A stretch of 64,000 nt of DNA from Ignavibacteria bacterium (GCA_019187405.1 JABAQZ010000011.1:1-64000), one strand, 5' to 3'. Counted from the stretch's first letter, positions 18,239 to 27,184 are shown. Notes: generated by a model not told the origin, from the letters alone. Program-made: numbers and translations.

Positions 18239-18493
18239 ATGGATAACAAAACTGCAGTTAAGGTATTCGAATCAAGACAGATACGAACCATTTGGAATGA
18301 AGCTGAAGAGAAATGGTATTTTTCCGTAATAGATGTAATCGAAGCATTAACCGAAAGTTCAAATGCCAGAAAATACCGGAGTGTTCTTAAAACAAGGTTA
18401 AAGAAAGAAGGAAGTCAGTTGGCTACAAATTGTAGTCAACTGAAATTGAAGTTTTCCGAAGATATTTGTATAAAGCAAACAGGAATAAAATGA
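18239..18493 (+). pseudogene. Truncated Bro-N domain gene copy
   Basis: The 84-residue product starts MDNKTAVKVFESRQIRTIW and matches residues 1-70 of the intact gene at 18575 (KWYFSV.DVIE.LT; KEGS.L) before diverging straight after the palindrome at 18416-18442 and stopping. A further LSEKIGQ-type cassette lies just beyond the stop at 18494-18516. I read it as a degraded duplicate, although a free Bro-N fragment acting as a regulator cannot be excluded. Its start is the ATG at 18239, which aligns with the start of the intact copy; a GTG further upstream in frame is not needed. Confidence 0.65.
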
Positions 18494-18574
18494 ACTGTCC
18501 GAAAAAATCGGACAGTCGAATAAGATTCAGCGACCAATGACGATAAAATTTAACAAACTTAAATAGAGATAAGC

Positions 18575-19411
18575 ATGGACAAGAAGACGGCAATAAAGAT
18601 GTTTGAATCAAAGCAAGTACGAACTATATGGGATGAAACTGAAGAGAAGTGGTATTTTTCGGTTACTGATGTGATAGAAGTGTTGACCGGTACAGACCGA
18701 CCAAGAAAGTATTGGAATGATTTGAAAAACAAGCTAAGGAAAGAAGGAAGTGAGTTGTCCGAAAAAATCGGACAACTGAAAATGGAAGCTTCAGATGGAA
18801 AATCATACAAAACTGACGTAGCCGAAACCGAGCAGTTGTTTCGATTGATCCAGATAATTCCTTCTCCCAAAGCAGAGCCATTCAAATTATGGATTGCGAA
18901 AGTTGCAAGAGAGCGTATAGATGAAATCTCCGATCCGGAAATCGGAATTGACAGATTAATGGAAACTTATCTGAAGAAAGGTTACAGCAAAGAATGGATT
19001 AATCAGAGACTTAAGAGCATTGAAGTCAGAAAAGAATTAACCGATGAATGGGAAAAAAGAGGAGTAAAGAAAGGACAGGAGTTTGCGATACTAACAGATG
19101 AGATTACTAAAGCTTGGAGCGGATTTACGGTAACACAGTACAAAAAACATAAAGAGCTGAAGAAAGAGGGCTTAAGAGACAACATGACAAATCTCGAACT
19201 TGTTTTGAATATGCTCGCAGAAGCAACCACGACAGAAATCAGCAAAGAAAAAAAGCCCTCAACATTTTTTCAAAGTAAGAATATTGCAAAGCAAGGCGGA
19301 ACTATTGCAGGAAATACAAGACGGGAAATAGAAGCAAAGACCGGGAAAAAAGTTGTAAGCAAATTATCCGCAAAGACACTGCTTGAAAACAAAATTAAAA
19401 AGTTACAATGA
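18575..19411 (+). CDS. Bro-N domain protein, DinD/phage-antirepressor-like
   Basis: This 278-residue protein has an N-terminal Bro-N domain (~1-110; EEKWYFSVTDVIEVLT) and a C-terminal half recalling DinD-type proteins (RKELTDEWEKRGVKKGQEFAILTDEI, with a later LELVLNMLAEA.TTEIS). Bro-N proteins bind DNA or act as regulators in phages and mobile islands; the biochemical role of this subgroup is unknown. A palindrome (18753-18777) is read in frame as LSEKIGQL near residues 61-68. The gene sits between mod and res and overlaps res by four bases (ATGA at 19408), so translation is probably coupled. Two broken copies of its N-terminal part lie upstream. Confidence 0.8.
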   Translation: MDKKTAIKMFESKQVRTIWDETEEKWYFSVTDVIEVLTGTDRPRKYWNDLKNKLRKEGSELSEKIGQLKMEASDGKSYKTDVAETEQLFRLIQIIPSPKAEPFKLWIAKVARERIDEISDPEIGIDRLMETYLKKGYSKEWINQRLKSIEVRKELTDEWEKRGVKKGQEFAILTDEITKAWSGFTVTQYKKHKELKKEGLRDNMTNLELVLNMLAEATTTEISKEKKPSTFFQSKNIAKQGGTIAGNTRREIEAKTGKKVVSKLSAKTLLENKIKKLQ

Positions 19412-21972
19412 TGACTTACTTGTATGAAGAATTAGACAATGCGGCAAAACATAATACAGCAATTTCAAATACTCATATTCCGCATATCGAGGATAACCTT
19501 TCGCCAAGACTTCCAATACGTGATTATCAGATAAAAGCTTTTTCGAGGTTTGATTACTTTTTGAAAGCTGATTTTGATGGAAAGCAGAACAAGCCATATC
19601 ATTTACTCTATAATATGGCGACAGGAAGCGGCAAAACGCTTGTGATGGCAGGACTGGTTCTTTATTTATTCGAAAAGGGTTACAGAAATTTTTTGTTTTT
19701 TGTAAATTCGAAAAACATTATCAAAAAAACAAAAGAGAATTTTCTAAATCCGAAATCGTTTAAATATCTTTTTAATAACGAGATATCAATAAACGGGAAA
19801 AAGCTTTTCATAAAGGAAATTGACACATTTGACACTGCAGACGATAAAAATATTAACTTAAAATTTACGACCATACAGCAGCTCCATACCGATCTTGAGC
19901 TGACAATAAAAGAGAACAGCGTTAGCTACGAAGATTTCAAAGACAAGAAAATTGTGTTGATAGCCGATGAAGCGCATCACTTCAGCGCATCTACCAAGAA
20001 GCAGGAATTGGAAGAAAAAGCAAAGTGGGAAGGAACAGTTGTAAAAATTCTTAATCAGAATATTGAAAACATTTTGTTGGAGTTTACTGCAACATTAGAT
20101 TATTCCAATCAGGATATTTCAAACAAATATCAGGATAAAGTTATTTATAAGTATGATCTTGCGCAGTTTAGAAATGATAAATTTTCAAAAGAAATAAGTC
20201 TCATCCGGACAAATTACAAAGAAGAAGAAAGAATATTGCAGGCGTTGATATTGAATCAATACAGGCAGGAACTTGCGGCTGACAACAATGTTAATCTGAA
20301 GCCGGTAATTTTGTTTAAGGCAAAGAGAACGATAAAGGAATCAGAAAAGAATAAAGAAAAATTCCATAAACTTATCGATAACCTAACGTACAGTAACATT
20401 GACAATATCCGAACATCATCCGGGATTCCGATAATTGGAAAAGCATTCGATTATTTCAAAGAGAAGAAAATTAATTCAGCTTTAATTGCCAATCGAATCA
20501 AGGAAAATTTTAAGTTCGAAAACTGTATCAGTGCAAACAGCGATGACGAAGCTGAAATGAATCAGATTCTTCTCAATACACTTGAAGATGAGAATAATCC
20601 GATAAGGGCTGTATTTGCAGTGATGAAATTAAATGAAGGCTGGGATGTATTGAATTTATTTGATATTGTGAGATTGTATGAAAGCCGGGACAGTAAAGGA
20701 AGTAAAGCCGGAAAGACAACAATTTCGGAGGCGCAGTTAATAGGAAGAGGCGCGAGATACTTTCCGTTTAAAATAAAAGAAGGCGATGATAAATTTACCC
20801 GAAAGTATGACGGCGATATAGAAAATAATTTGAAAGTAATTGAAGAGCTGTATTACCACACAAAAGAAGACAGCAAATATATTTCGGAGTTAAAGAAAGC
20901 ATTGATTGAATCGGGAATTTATGAAGATGAAGATAATATGGAGATCAAGCAATTGACTCTTAAGCCCGATTTCAAGAAATCAGATTTTTACAAGAATGGG
21001 AAAGTGGTATTCAATAAAAAGATTGAAAAAAATTATGCTAAAGTAAAATCTTTTTCGGATTTAGGAGTTGTAAAAAGCAATTTCTCATATAACATTTCTT
21101 CGGGCATTGGCATCGAAACAGCAATTTTTAAAAATGAAAAAGCTTCAGTTGAAACAACTTCAAGTGGTCAAAGAGATGTTAAACTTTCTGAAATCCCAAA
21201 TAATGTAATTCAATTTGCATTAAGTAAGAATCCTTTTTTTAATTTTTCAAACCTAAAGAAATTCTTTCCGAATCTTAAGTCTCAATCAGAATTTATTTCA
21301 TCTGAAAATTATTTGAGGTCATTGGAAATAACATTTAAAGGTGACCAGTCGCAATTAATTAGAATTAGCAACTTGGACTTTTTGCTTGCAGTTATTGCGT
21401 TATTAGAAAAAATCGAGAAAGAAATAAAATCGAATCTTAGCGAATATGAAGGTTCGGAATTTTTTAATGAAGGAATTAAAAAAATCTTTAATGACAAGCA
21501 AATCAAAGTAAGGAAAAACAGCGTGAGGGCAGATGGGCAAGAAGACGTGGTTTCAGACAAACAATGGTATGTGTATAATGCAAATTATGGAACAGCAGAG
21601 GAAAAGAAATTTGTAGAATTATTTTCAAGATTAGTCACAGACTTTAAAAAGATTTTTGATACAATTTATCTAATTCGAAATGAACGCGAGATAAAAATTG
21701 TTGACAAATCAGGAAGAGCGTTTGAACCGGACTTTATTTTGTTTTGCCATAGTAAGAGAAAAGAAAAAATTGTGTATCAGGTTTTCATTGAACCGAAAGG
21801 AGAACATTTAGAGGCAAAAGACAAATGGAAGGAAGAATTTCTTTTAGAATTAAGAGAGAATAAGAAAACTATACATATAAAATCTAATGAGTATATAATT
21901 ACAGCTGTTCCATTTTATTCTAATCGAAAAGAGAATTTTTTTAAAAATGATTTTAGAAATACATTTCAATAA
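19408..21972 (+). CDS. res: Type III restriction-modification system, restriction (Res) subunit
   Basis: This 854-residue SF2 helicase-nuclease acts with Mod to translocate on DNA and cleave unmodified sites. Visible motifs are Walker A ATGSGKT (71-77), the DEAH box D187-EAH190 (VLIADEAHHFSA), the arginine-finger motif VI QLIGRGAR (443-450), and a C-terminal PD-(D/E)xK nuclease with D775 (FEPDF) and E795-P-K797 (FIEPKG). All core residues are present and the length is normal or slightly short for Res. Its ATG overlaps the stop of the Bro-N gene, so both are likely translated from one mRNA. The frame is intact despite the rearranged DNA upstream. Confidence 0.92.
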   Translation: MMTYLYEELDNAAKHNTAISNTHIPHIEDNLSPRLPIRDYQIKAFSRFDYFLKADFDGKQNKPYHLLYNMATGSGKTLVMAGLVLYLFEKGYRNFLFFVNSKNIIKKTKENFLNPKSFKYLFNNEISINGKKLFIKEIDTFDTADDKNINLKFTTIQQLHTDLELTIKENSVSYEDFKDKKIVLIADEAHHFSASTKKQELEEKAKWEGTVVKILNQNIENILLEFTATLDYSNQDISNKYQDKVIYKYDLAQFRNDKFSKEISLIRTNYKEEERILQALILNQYRQELAADNNVNLKPVILFKAKRTIKESEKNKEKFHKLIDNLTYSNIDNIRTSSGIPIIGKAFDYFKEKKINSALIANRIKENFKFENCISANSDDEAEMNQILLNTLEDENNPIRAVFAVMKLNEGWDVLNLFDIVRLYESRDSKGSKAGKTTISEAQLIGRGARYFPFKIKEGDDKFTRKYDGDIENNLKVIEELYYHTKEDSKYISELKKALIESGIYEDEDNMEIKQLTLKPDFKKSDFYKNGKVVFNKKIEKNYAKVKSFSDLGVVKSNFSYNISSGIGIETAIFKNEKASVETTSSGQRDVKLSEIPNNVIQFALSKNPFFNFSNLKKFFPNLKSQSEFISSENYLRSLEITFKGDQSQLIRISNLDFLLAVIALLEKIEKEIKSNLSEYEGSEFFNEGIKKIFNDKQIKVRKNSVRADGQEDVVSDKQWYVYNANYGTAEEKKFVELFSRLVTDFKKIFDTIYLIRNEREIKIVDKSGRAFEPDFILFCHSKRKEKIVYQVFIEPKGEHLEAKDKWKEEFLLELRENKKTIHIKSNEYIITAVPFYSNRKENFFKNDFRNTFQ

Positions 21973-22093
21973 GCTTAAATATTATGCTGTATAGTTGCTT
22001 TGTTGTCAAAAACAAAAATAGTTAATGTAAGAATAAAAGAGCTTTATCAAATTTGGCTCTTAAGAAAGTTGAATTGCAAACAATTCTATCGAC

Positions 22094-22192
22094 TCTCCAA
22101 ATCTGCCCGATTAGGAGCACATGTACATTTAGAATATCTTTTTTCACCACCACGCTTCCAATCTCCTGATTAGGAGCGCAGATACAATTAGA
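22094..22192. repeat. Diverged direct repeat pair with GATTAGGAG core
   Basis: Copy 1 (22094-22133) and copy 2 (22156-22192) align as CTCCA/TTCCA, AATCT, CC[CT]GATTAGGAGC.CA, then ATACA/GTACA and TTAGA. In copy 2 the core is a short palindrome, CTCCT-GATT-AGGAG. The start-to-start distance is 62 bp. Small palindromes of this kind can be REP-like elements, which would fit the transposase fragment at 14766, but two copies are too few to decide. Confidence 0.5.
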
Positions 22193-22303
22193 TTTTTATT
22201 TAATCAACACAGTTGTCGTAATAGTCAAATTGACTAATCAGCTACGGCTTAAATCAGTAGTTGATTTCTGATTTTTCAGATACGAAGGTAAAAAGTTAAG
22301 GAA

Positions 22304-22341
22304 TAAAAAAAGCAGCTGAATTTATTCAACTGCTTTTTTAA
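22304..22341 (-). terminator. Hairpin terminator after the minus-strand T9SS/nuo cluster
   Basis: The arms AGCAGCTGAA (22311-22320) and TTCAACTGCT (22325-22334) pair with one G-T position. An A-run on the plus strand side (22305-22311) gives a T-run on the minus strand, and a T-run also follows on the plus strand, so the element may work in both directions. It lies about 30 bp beyond the stop of the 22373-23308 gene. Confidence 0.8.
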
Positions 22342-22372
22342 AAAATAATGTTTGCTTTTAAAATTAACCCGA

Positions 22373-23308
22373 CTATTTTACGAGTTGCATCTTCTTGGTT
22401 TCGGTATAGAACTCCGTTTCGAGTCTGTAATAATAAGTTCCGCTTGCCAATCCGCTGCCGTTAAATGTTGCTGTATAAGATCCGGCAGGTTTTGTACCTT
22501 CGAAAATTGTCATTACTTTCTGACCGAGAGAATTAAATACTGTAAGATTTACATTTGATGCTTTTGCGAGATCAAAATTAATTTTTGTCGCAGGATTAAA
22601 CGGATTAGGATAGTTCTGATTCAAAGCAAATTTTGTCGGGACGTTTGTTCCATTTTGTGTAACGCCGACAGAGCTTCTGTTGCCAACAAGAATATCATCG
22701 ATATTGCACCATAAGCCGTCAACATCTGTATTCATGTAATATCTAAATGCAATGTAAACCTTTTGACCGGCAAATGCGCTTAAGTTAAATTTATATTCTG
22801 TCCAGACATTTTGAGAATCCAGACTTCTGATTGTTCCGAGTCTTTGAATCGAAAAAACCGGGTCTTGTTCGGAGCATACATGCACCTGCATTGTGTCAAT
22901 GTAATTTGTGAGATTCGGAATATCTCCGGGTGTTCCGAGAAGCATCCAGAATATTAGGCTATCTCCCGTTTGAATTCTAATGCTGTCGGTAAACAACCAG
23001 TCATCGGCAACAGGAGAACCTGCTCTCCATGGAATGCTGACACCTCTTGTACCGTTGTGAGCTCTTGAATGAATTATGGTATTCACTCCCGGAAATAAAA
23101 CGCCGGAATCTCTTGCTGACCAAACTGCAAACGGGTAACCGGGATTTGTACCATCTGCATCGAGTTTAAACCATCCTGTCGGAAGACTATCTGTATTAAA
23201 ACCACTGGTTTCGAAACCCTCATTTATCAATATCCTTTGGGCTTTTGTCTCCGATGAATAAAAAACAATAAAAAATACAACCGTTAAAAAGTAAATTAAA
23301 TTTTTCAT
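22373..23308 (-). CDS. Secreted protein with adhesin-type domain and T9SS type A sorting domain
   Basis: This 311-residue T9SS cargo protein has a signal peptide (MKNLIYFLTVVFFIVFYSS, cleavage near KAQ), a cleaved-adhesin/choice-of-anchor-J-like domain (~25-210; LINEGFETSGF, DDWLFTDSI), and a canonical sorting domain (~225-311; LNQNYPNPFNPATKINFDLA ... GLASGTYYYRLE ... KKMQLVK). The sorting domain should direct export through T9SS and removal by a PorU-type sortase. A cargo enzyme activity is not visible. It is the last gene of a minus-strand group after nuoA and nuoB, but its role is unrelated to theirs. It ends shortly before a hairpin terminator. Confidence 0.9.
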   Translation of the reverse strand: MKNLIYFLTVVFFIVFYSSETKAQRILINEGFETSGFNTDSLPTGWFKLDADGTNPGYPFAVWSARDSGVLFPGVNTIIHSRAHNGTRGVSIPWRAGSPVADDWLFTDSIRIQTGDSLIFWMLLGTPGDIPNLTNYIDTMQVHVCSEQDPVFSIQRLGTIRSLDSQNVWTEYKFNLSAFAGQKVYIAFRYYMNTDVDGLWCNIDDILVGNRSSVGVTQNGTNVPTKFALNQNYPNPFNPATKINFDLAKASNVNLTVFNSLGQKVMTIFEGTKPAGSYTATFNGSGLASGTYYYRLETEFYTETKKMQLVK

Positions 23309-23346
23309 GATTTCTCCTTTTAAATTATTTATTGAATGAAATGAAT

Positions 23347-23835
23347 TTAGTTTATTGAAAAACTTCCGTCCTGACCCGTTTGAATTTTCTCCTGAAGTTT
23401 TATCAATGCTTTCAGAAGGTTATCCGGTCTTGGAGGGCATCCGGCAACATATACGTCAACAGGAAGGAAAAGATCGATTCCCTGAACAACAGAATATGTT
23501 CTGTAAATTCCACCGCTTGAAGTGCAAGCGCCCATTGCAATTACCCACTTTGGATCAGGCATCTGGTCATAAATTTTTCGGACAACGTGCGCCATTTTAT
23601 AAGTTGTCGTACCGGCAACAATCATCACATCTGATTGTCTTGGCGAGAATCTGAAAACTTCGCTTCCAAATCTCGATATGTCAAATCTCGGACCGGCAGC
23701 AGCCATCATTTCAATGGCACAGCAGGAAATGCCCATCGGCATAGGCCATAACGCATTTTTCCTCGACCATTTTATTAATTCATCAATCTTAGATGTTACA
23801 AATCCGTCCTTAGATAATTTTTCTTCTAATCCCAT
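23347..23835 (-). CDS. nuoB: NADH-quinone oxidoreductase subunit B
   Basis: This is the peripheral-arm subunit of respiratory complex I that carries the N2 [4Fe-4S] cluster, which passes electrons to quinone. The four expected cysteines are present: the tandem pair C38-C39 (GISCCAIEM), C104 (GACTSSGG) and C133 (AGCPPRP). Its length of 162 residues is normal. An AAGGAG-type site precedes the ATG. The first ten bases overlap the end of nuoA, so the two are translationally coupled. The nuoCD and later subunits do not follow; a T9SS cargo gene does. Confidence 0.96.
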   Translation of the reverse strand: MGLEEKLSKDGFVTSKIDELIKWSRKNALWPMPMGISCCAIEMMAAAGPRFDISRFGSEVFRFSPRQSDVMIVAGTTTYKMAHVVRKIYDQMPDPKWVIAMGACTSSGGIYRTYSVVQGIDLFLPVDVYVAGCPPRPDNLLKALIKLQEKIQTGQDGSFSIN

Positions 23836-24194
23836 TTTAAAGCTCCTTTCTTAATTACGTAAAGATAACCTACGAGTAAAATGATAATGAAAACAATAAC
23901 GCTTATGAATGAGTAAACCATTTTTACAGGCTCAAAATTCAAAAATGCAGCAGCCCATGGATACAAAAACACAACTTCAATGTCAAATAAAATAAACAAA
24001 ACTGCCACCATGTAAAACTTTATCGAAAATCTTTCATGTGCAGTTCCCACAGGATCGATACCGCTTTCGTATGTTGAAAGTTTCTCTTTATTAGGTCTGC
24101 TTGGACCAAACAATGAAGAAAACTTCACCATTACTATGCCAAAGCCCACTGCAAATACAAAAATAATAAATATTGGTATATATGAATCAATCAT
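23826..24194 (-). CDS. nuoA: NADH-quinone oxidoreductase subunit A
   Basis: This small membrane subunit of complex I has 122 residues and three transmembrane segments (~5-28, ~63-85, ~92-115). The family loop between TM1 and TM2 is present ([27 protein letters not shown]), as is the phrase [13 protein letters not shown] in TM2. It helps form the quinone and proton-channel junction of the membrane arm. It overlaps nuoB by ten bases. The upstream neighbour on the same strand is an acyl-CoA ligase, 105 bp away across an AT-rich gap. Confidence 0.95.
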   Translation of the reverse strand: MIDSYIPIFIIFVFAVGFGIVMVKFSSLFGPSRPNKEKLSTYESGIDPVGTAHERFSIKFYMVAVLFILFDIEVVFLYPWAAAFLNFEPVKMVYSFISVIVFIIILLVGYLYVIKKGALKWD

Positions 24195-24299
24195 GGCTCA
24201 ATATAAATTATTTAATTTTAAATTTTAATGAATTTTAAAATAAAAAAGAATTGATTTACATTTTTTATCGAAGTATTTATTATAATAAATGAACAGTAA

Positions 24300-26078
24300 T
24301 TATAACTTTAAATACATCTTTTCAATTTCATCGGAATATTTCTCCTCAACAAATTTACGTTTAACTTTTAAAGTAGGCGTCAGCTCACCCGATTCAATGC
24401 TGAAAGGCTTTGGCAGTAGTGTAAATCTTCTTACCCTTTCAAAATGCGCCAGCGACGACTGTTTAATGTCAATGTCTCTCTGAATCAACTGATGAAGTTT
24501 TGGATCGGTCAACAATTCCTCATAAGTTTTGAAATTAATGTTTTGTTTCCTGGAATATTCAATCAGTTCATTTTCAAAGGGAACAATCAATGCGGTAACA
24601 AACATTCTTTCATTACCTATAGCGACAACAGTTTCCACAAAGTCAAGCGAACAAAGCAAGTCTTCTATTAGAACCGGCGCTATATATTTCCCGCCGGACG
24701 TTTTAAAAAGTGATTTTTTTCTGTCGGTAATTTTTAGATAACCTTCATCATCAATTATTCCTATATCTCCTGTATATAACCATCCATCTTTAATTGATTC
24801 ACCGGTTGCCTTTTCATCTTTATAATAACCCTGCATTACAAGATCACCTTTTACGAGTATTTCATTATCGTCGGATAGTCTTATTTCGACTCCGTCAATC
24901 GCTTTTCCTACCGTTCCATATTTATTCATCTCTGGAGGATTTACCGAGATGACAGGCGAAGTTTCAGTTAGACCGTAACCTTCTAATGTAGTAAGTCCTG
25001 TGTTTTCAAAAAACCGGCCAATGTGACTGTTAAGCGCTCCTCCTCCGGAAACAAAAAATCTGATCTCACCTCCGGTTTTTTCTCTGATTTTTTTATAAAC
25101 AAGACGATCAAATAGCTTCCATTTGAAAGAAGATTTATCGGTGCTGTTATTTGCCAGATTTATTGCTTGGTTAAACAATATTTTTTTGAATGGATTTTTT
25201 ATTGTGTCACTGCTTTTCATAAGCCTGTTATAGATTTTATCAAGAAGCCTGGGAACAGTGATTACGATAGTCGGTTTCACTTCAGGCAATTGAGCCGAAA
25301 TAGTCTCAATGTTTTGTGCATAATAAACTTCCGCTCCGCTGAATAATGCAAGATAGTAACCCGCAGTTCTCTCATAAATATGAGAATACGGCAGATATGA
25401 AAGAAATCTGTCTTTATCTGAAATCGGAAGTACTTTCTTACATGCTTTTACATTTGAATAAATATTTTTGTGCGAAAGCATAACTCCTTTTGGATTGCCG
25501 GTTGTTCCTGACGTGTAAATTATTGTTAACAAATCATTTTCTTTCACAGACTCCGAAAGTTTAATTAACTCGGATAGAATTTCATTTTCATCTGAATTAG
25601 TTTTATTTTTCAGAATATCTCCAAAAAGGGATATACTTTTATAGTAATCTTCATCTTTACTTATATTGTTAAAAACCGAAACTATCCGTAATGAAGGCAA
25701 GTCTTTTTTCATCTTCAATATTTTTTCTGCAAGAAAGGAGTTTGATACAAAACAGATTTTTGATTCTGAATTCTCAAGTATGTAACGAATCTGATTTTCA
25801 GATGTGGATGTATAAAGCGGAACTGAAACAGCTTTGTAAAACATGCATGCAAAATCAACTGTCACCCATTCTGTTCGGTTTTCGGATAAGATAGATACTT
25901 TGTCACCCGGATATATGTCATTTGAAATAAAATATTTCATAAGACAAATTAAATTCTTTGCCAGATCAGAATAGCTGAATGGAATATATTCCTCGTCTTC
26001 TTTGGTGAAGAAAGCATTTTTGTTAAAGCCATAATCATTGATCAGCTCTAAAAAATAATCCGTGAGAGTATTGTTCAT
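24300..26078 (-). CDS. Long-chain acyl-CoA synthetase (AMP-forming)
   Basis: This ANL-superfamily ligase of 592 residues activates fatty acids to acyl-CoA through an acyl-adenylate. Motifs include the P-loop-like IIYTSGTTGNPKGVMLSHKN (~190-210), the adenylate motif GYGLTETSPV (~370), GWLYTGDIG with D (~440), and the hinge/lysine region DRKKSLFKTSGGKYIAP (~455). The long insertion and overall length are typical of FAA1/FadD15-type membrane-associated long-chain ligases. It is a peripheral cytosolic enzyme. It stands upstream of nuoA on the same strand and is divergent from the outer-membrane protein gene at 26324. Confidence 0.93.
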   Translation of the reverse strand: MNNTLTDYFLELINDYGFNKNAFFTKEDEEYIPFSYSDLAKNLICLMKYFISNDIYPGDKVSILSENRTEWVTVDFACMFYKAVSVPLYTSTSENQIRYILENSESKICFVSNSFLAEKILKMKKDLPSLRIVSVFNNISKDEDYYKSISLFGDILKNKTNSDENEILSELIKLSESVKENDLLTIIYTSGTTGNPKGVMLSHKNIYSNVKACKKVLPISDKDRFLSYLPYSHIYERTAGYYLALFSGAEVYYAQNIETISAQLPEVKPTIVITVPRLLDKIYNRLMKSSDTIKNPFKKILFNQAINLANNSTDKSSFKWKLFDRLVYKKIREKTGGEIRFFVSGGGALNSHIGRFFENTGLTTLEGYGLTETSPVISVNPPEMNKYGTVGKAIDGVEIRLSDDNEILVKGDLVMQGYYKDEKATGESIKDGWLYTGDIGIIDDEGYLKITDRKKSLFKTSGGKYIAPVLIEDLLCSLDFVETVVAIGNERMFVTALIVPFENELIEYSRKQNINFKTYEELLTDPKLHQLIQRDIDIKQSSLAHFERVRRFTLLPKPFSIESGELTPTLKVKRKFVEEKYSDEIEKMYLKL

Positions 26079-26323
26079 ATATTTTATTATTACTTACAAT
26101 ATTTTTTACTGAATGTTCAATTTCAATGTTAATATCAATTCAATCATGTTAAGTGGAATGTAAAGATAAACAGTTTAGATAATCTGACTTTAAAGCCAAA
26201 TTAATTGAAAATTATCTTATAAACTTTAAAAATTGACTAAATTTACTTGATTATTTTATGCCAAAATACTAATTTGAATTCAATTAAAAACCGAAAAATA
26301 TTCAAATCTTGAAAGGAAAATTA

Positions 26324-27088
26324 ATGAGAAAATTATTATTGCTTTTTATAATTACAGTAACATTTTTGATGTCTTTACCAGATTTAAATGCTCAGACTGT
26401 GAGATATACTTATCCGAGACCCAGATGGGTTGTTGGTATAGGTCCGGTATGGAATCTTGCTACAAATGATGCTTACGGCAGAGCAAATTATGAATCGCAG
26501 GATCAGATTTTAAAAGATAATTACGGAATGAGATGGGGATGGGGAGGTTACATTTATGGTAAATACAGTCCCGGGAAAACGAGAGTTGACAGAATTTTTC
26601 TTGGATTTGATTATAAAGGAATGACAAATGCAGATTTTTCAGATGAGAATAAAACTTCGTATGATATTACAACTATTGATGCTGGTTATGAATACTTGTT
26701 CTATGGAACATACGGATTTAGAAGTTATTACGGCGGAGGTCTGACTTTAAATTTCATTTCGGGTGAATATACTCCGAAGACTGAAACAGCTACCAATTTC
26801 AGCAAGTCATTTGAATCATCGCTCAGAGTTGGACTTGAAATTAAAGCAGGACTGGAATTTGTCCTAAAAAATAAGCATAGAAATCTCGGTATTAATTTCG
26901 GTGGAAGATATAATCTGATGAATTTATTTAATGACGACAACAGCGTAAATACAACGGGATCAAAAACCGACTTAAGCCTTAATGACGGAAACGATACTGG
27001 CGGTCCAGGATTTAAGAGATACATTGGAATGTTTTCGATTGATGTTGGGTTAAACATTTATCCTGACGTAAAAAGAATCAGAAGATAA
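26324..27088 (+). CDS. Outer-membrane beta-barrel protein, unknown role
   Basis: This 254-residue exported protein has the signal peptide MRKLLLLFIITVTFLMSLP, with cleavage near LNAQ. Alternating hydrophobic/aromatic strands rich in Gly and Tyr follow (GWGGYIYGKYSP, FRSYYGGGLTLNFI), fitting a small outer-membrane barrel. The start is set at the ATG 26324, preceded by GAAAGGA at 26311-26317; an in-frame TTG five codons earlier would overlap that site. It is the first gene of the plus-strand block. No specific function is recognised. Confidence 0.8.
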   Translation: MRKLLLLFIITVTFLMSLPDLNAQTVRYTYPRPRWVVGIGPVWNLATNDAYGRANYESQDQILKDNYGMRWGWGGYIYGKYSPGKTRVDRIFLGFDYKGMTNADFSDENKTSYDITTIDAGYEYLFYGTYGFRSYYGGGLTLNFISGEYTPKTETATNFSKSFESSLRVGLEIKAGLEFVLKNKHRNLGINFGGRYNLMNLFNDDNSVNTTGSKTDLSLNDGNDTGGPGFKRYIGMFSIDVGLNIYPDVKRIRR

Positions 27089-27124
27089 TTTTATAATAAA
27101 ATTCACATCCTAAATATCGGCGGA

Positions 27125-27140
27125 AATCTACTCGTAGATT
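27125..27140. other. Short palindrome between two plus-strand genes
   Basis: AATCTAC and GTAGATT are separated by only TC, giving a 16-bp near-perfect palindrome in the 96-bp gap after the barrel protein gene. No T-run follows directly, so it is not a classical terminator; an operator or a terminator with weak tail are both possible. Confidence 0.4.
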
Positions 27141-27184
27141 AACTTAATTTATTTATCATTATAACATTCAGAAAATTTTTTTCA

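Larger units (their letters stand above)
18071..18777. repeat. Five palindromic cassettes spread through the Bro-N region
   Basis: Type A palindromes (arm ending GTCCGA, A5 spacer, perfect reverse complement arm) are at 18071-18097 (11-bp arms), 18494-18516 (9-bp arms) and 18753-18777 (10-bp arms). Type B palindromes (arm with a CTACAA-like end) are at 18129-18147 (one mismatch) and 18416-18442 (13-bp arms, one mismatch). In the intact gene the type A cassette is in frame and encodes LSEKIGQL; in the truncated copy type B encodes LATNCSQL at the same protein position. The two types therefore look like alternative inserts at a single site in the Bro-N protein. Confidence 0.85.
21973..22372. 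other. 400-bp intergenic region closing the restriction-modification island
   Basis: No gene was recognised here. The region holds a pair of diverged direct repeats (22094-22192) and, at its right end, the terminator of the minus-strand cluster (22304-22341). No clear terminator for res was seen. Confidence 0.5.

Noticed and set aside
24275-24290. Perfect 16-bp palindrome ATTTATTATAATAAAT
   Set aside because: It is entirely A/T in a very AT-rich gap, so chance is likely, and it lacks a GC stem for a terminator.
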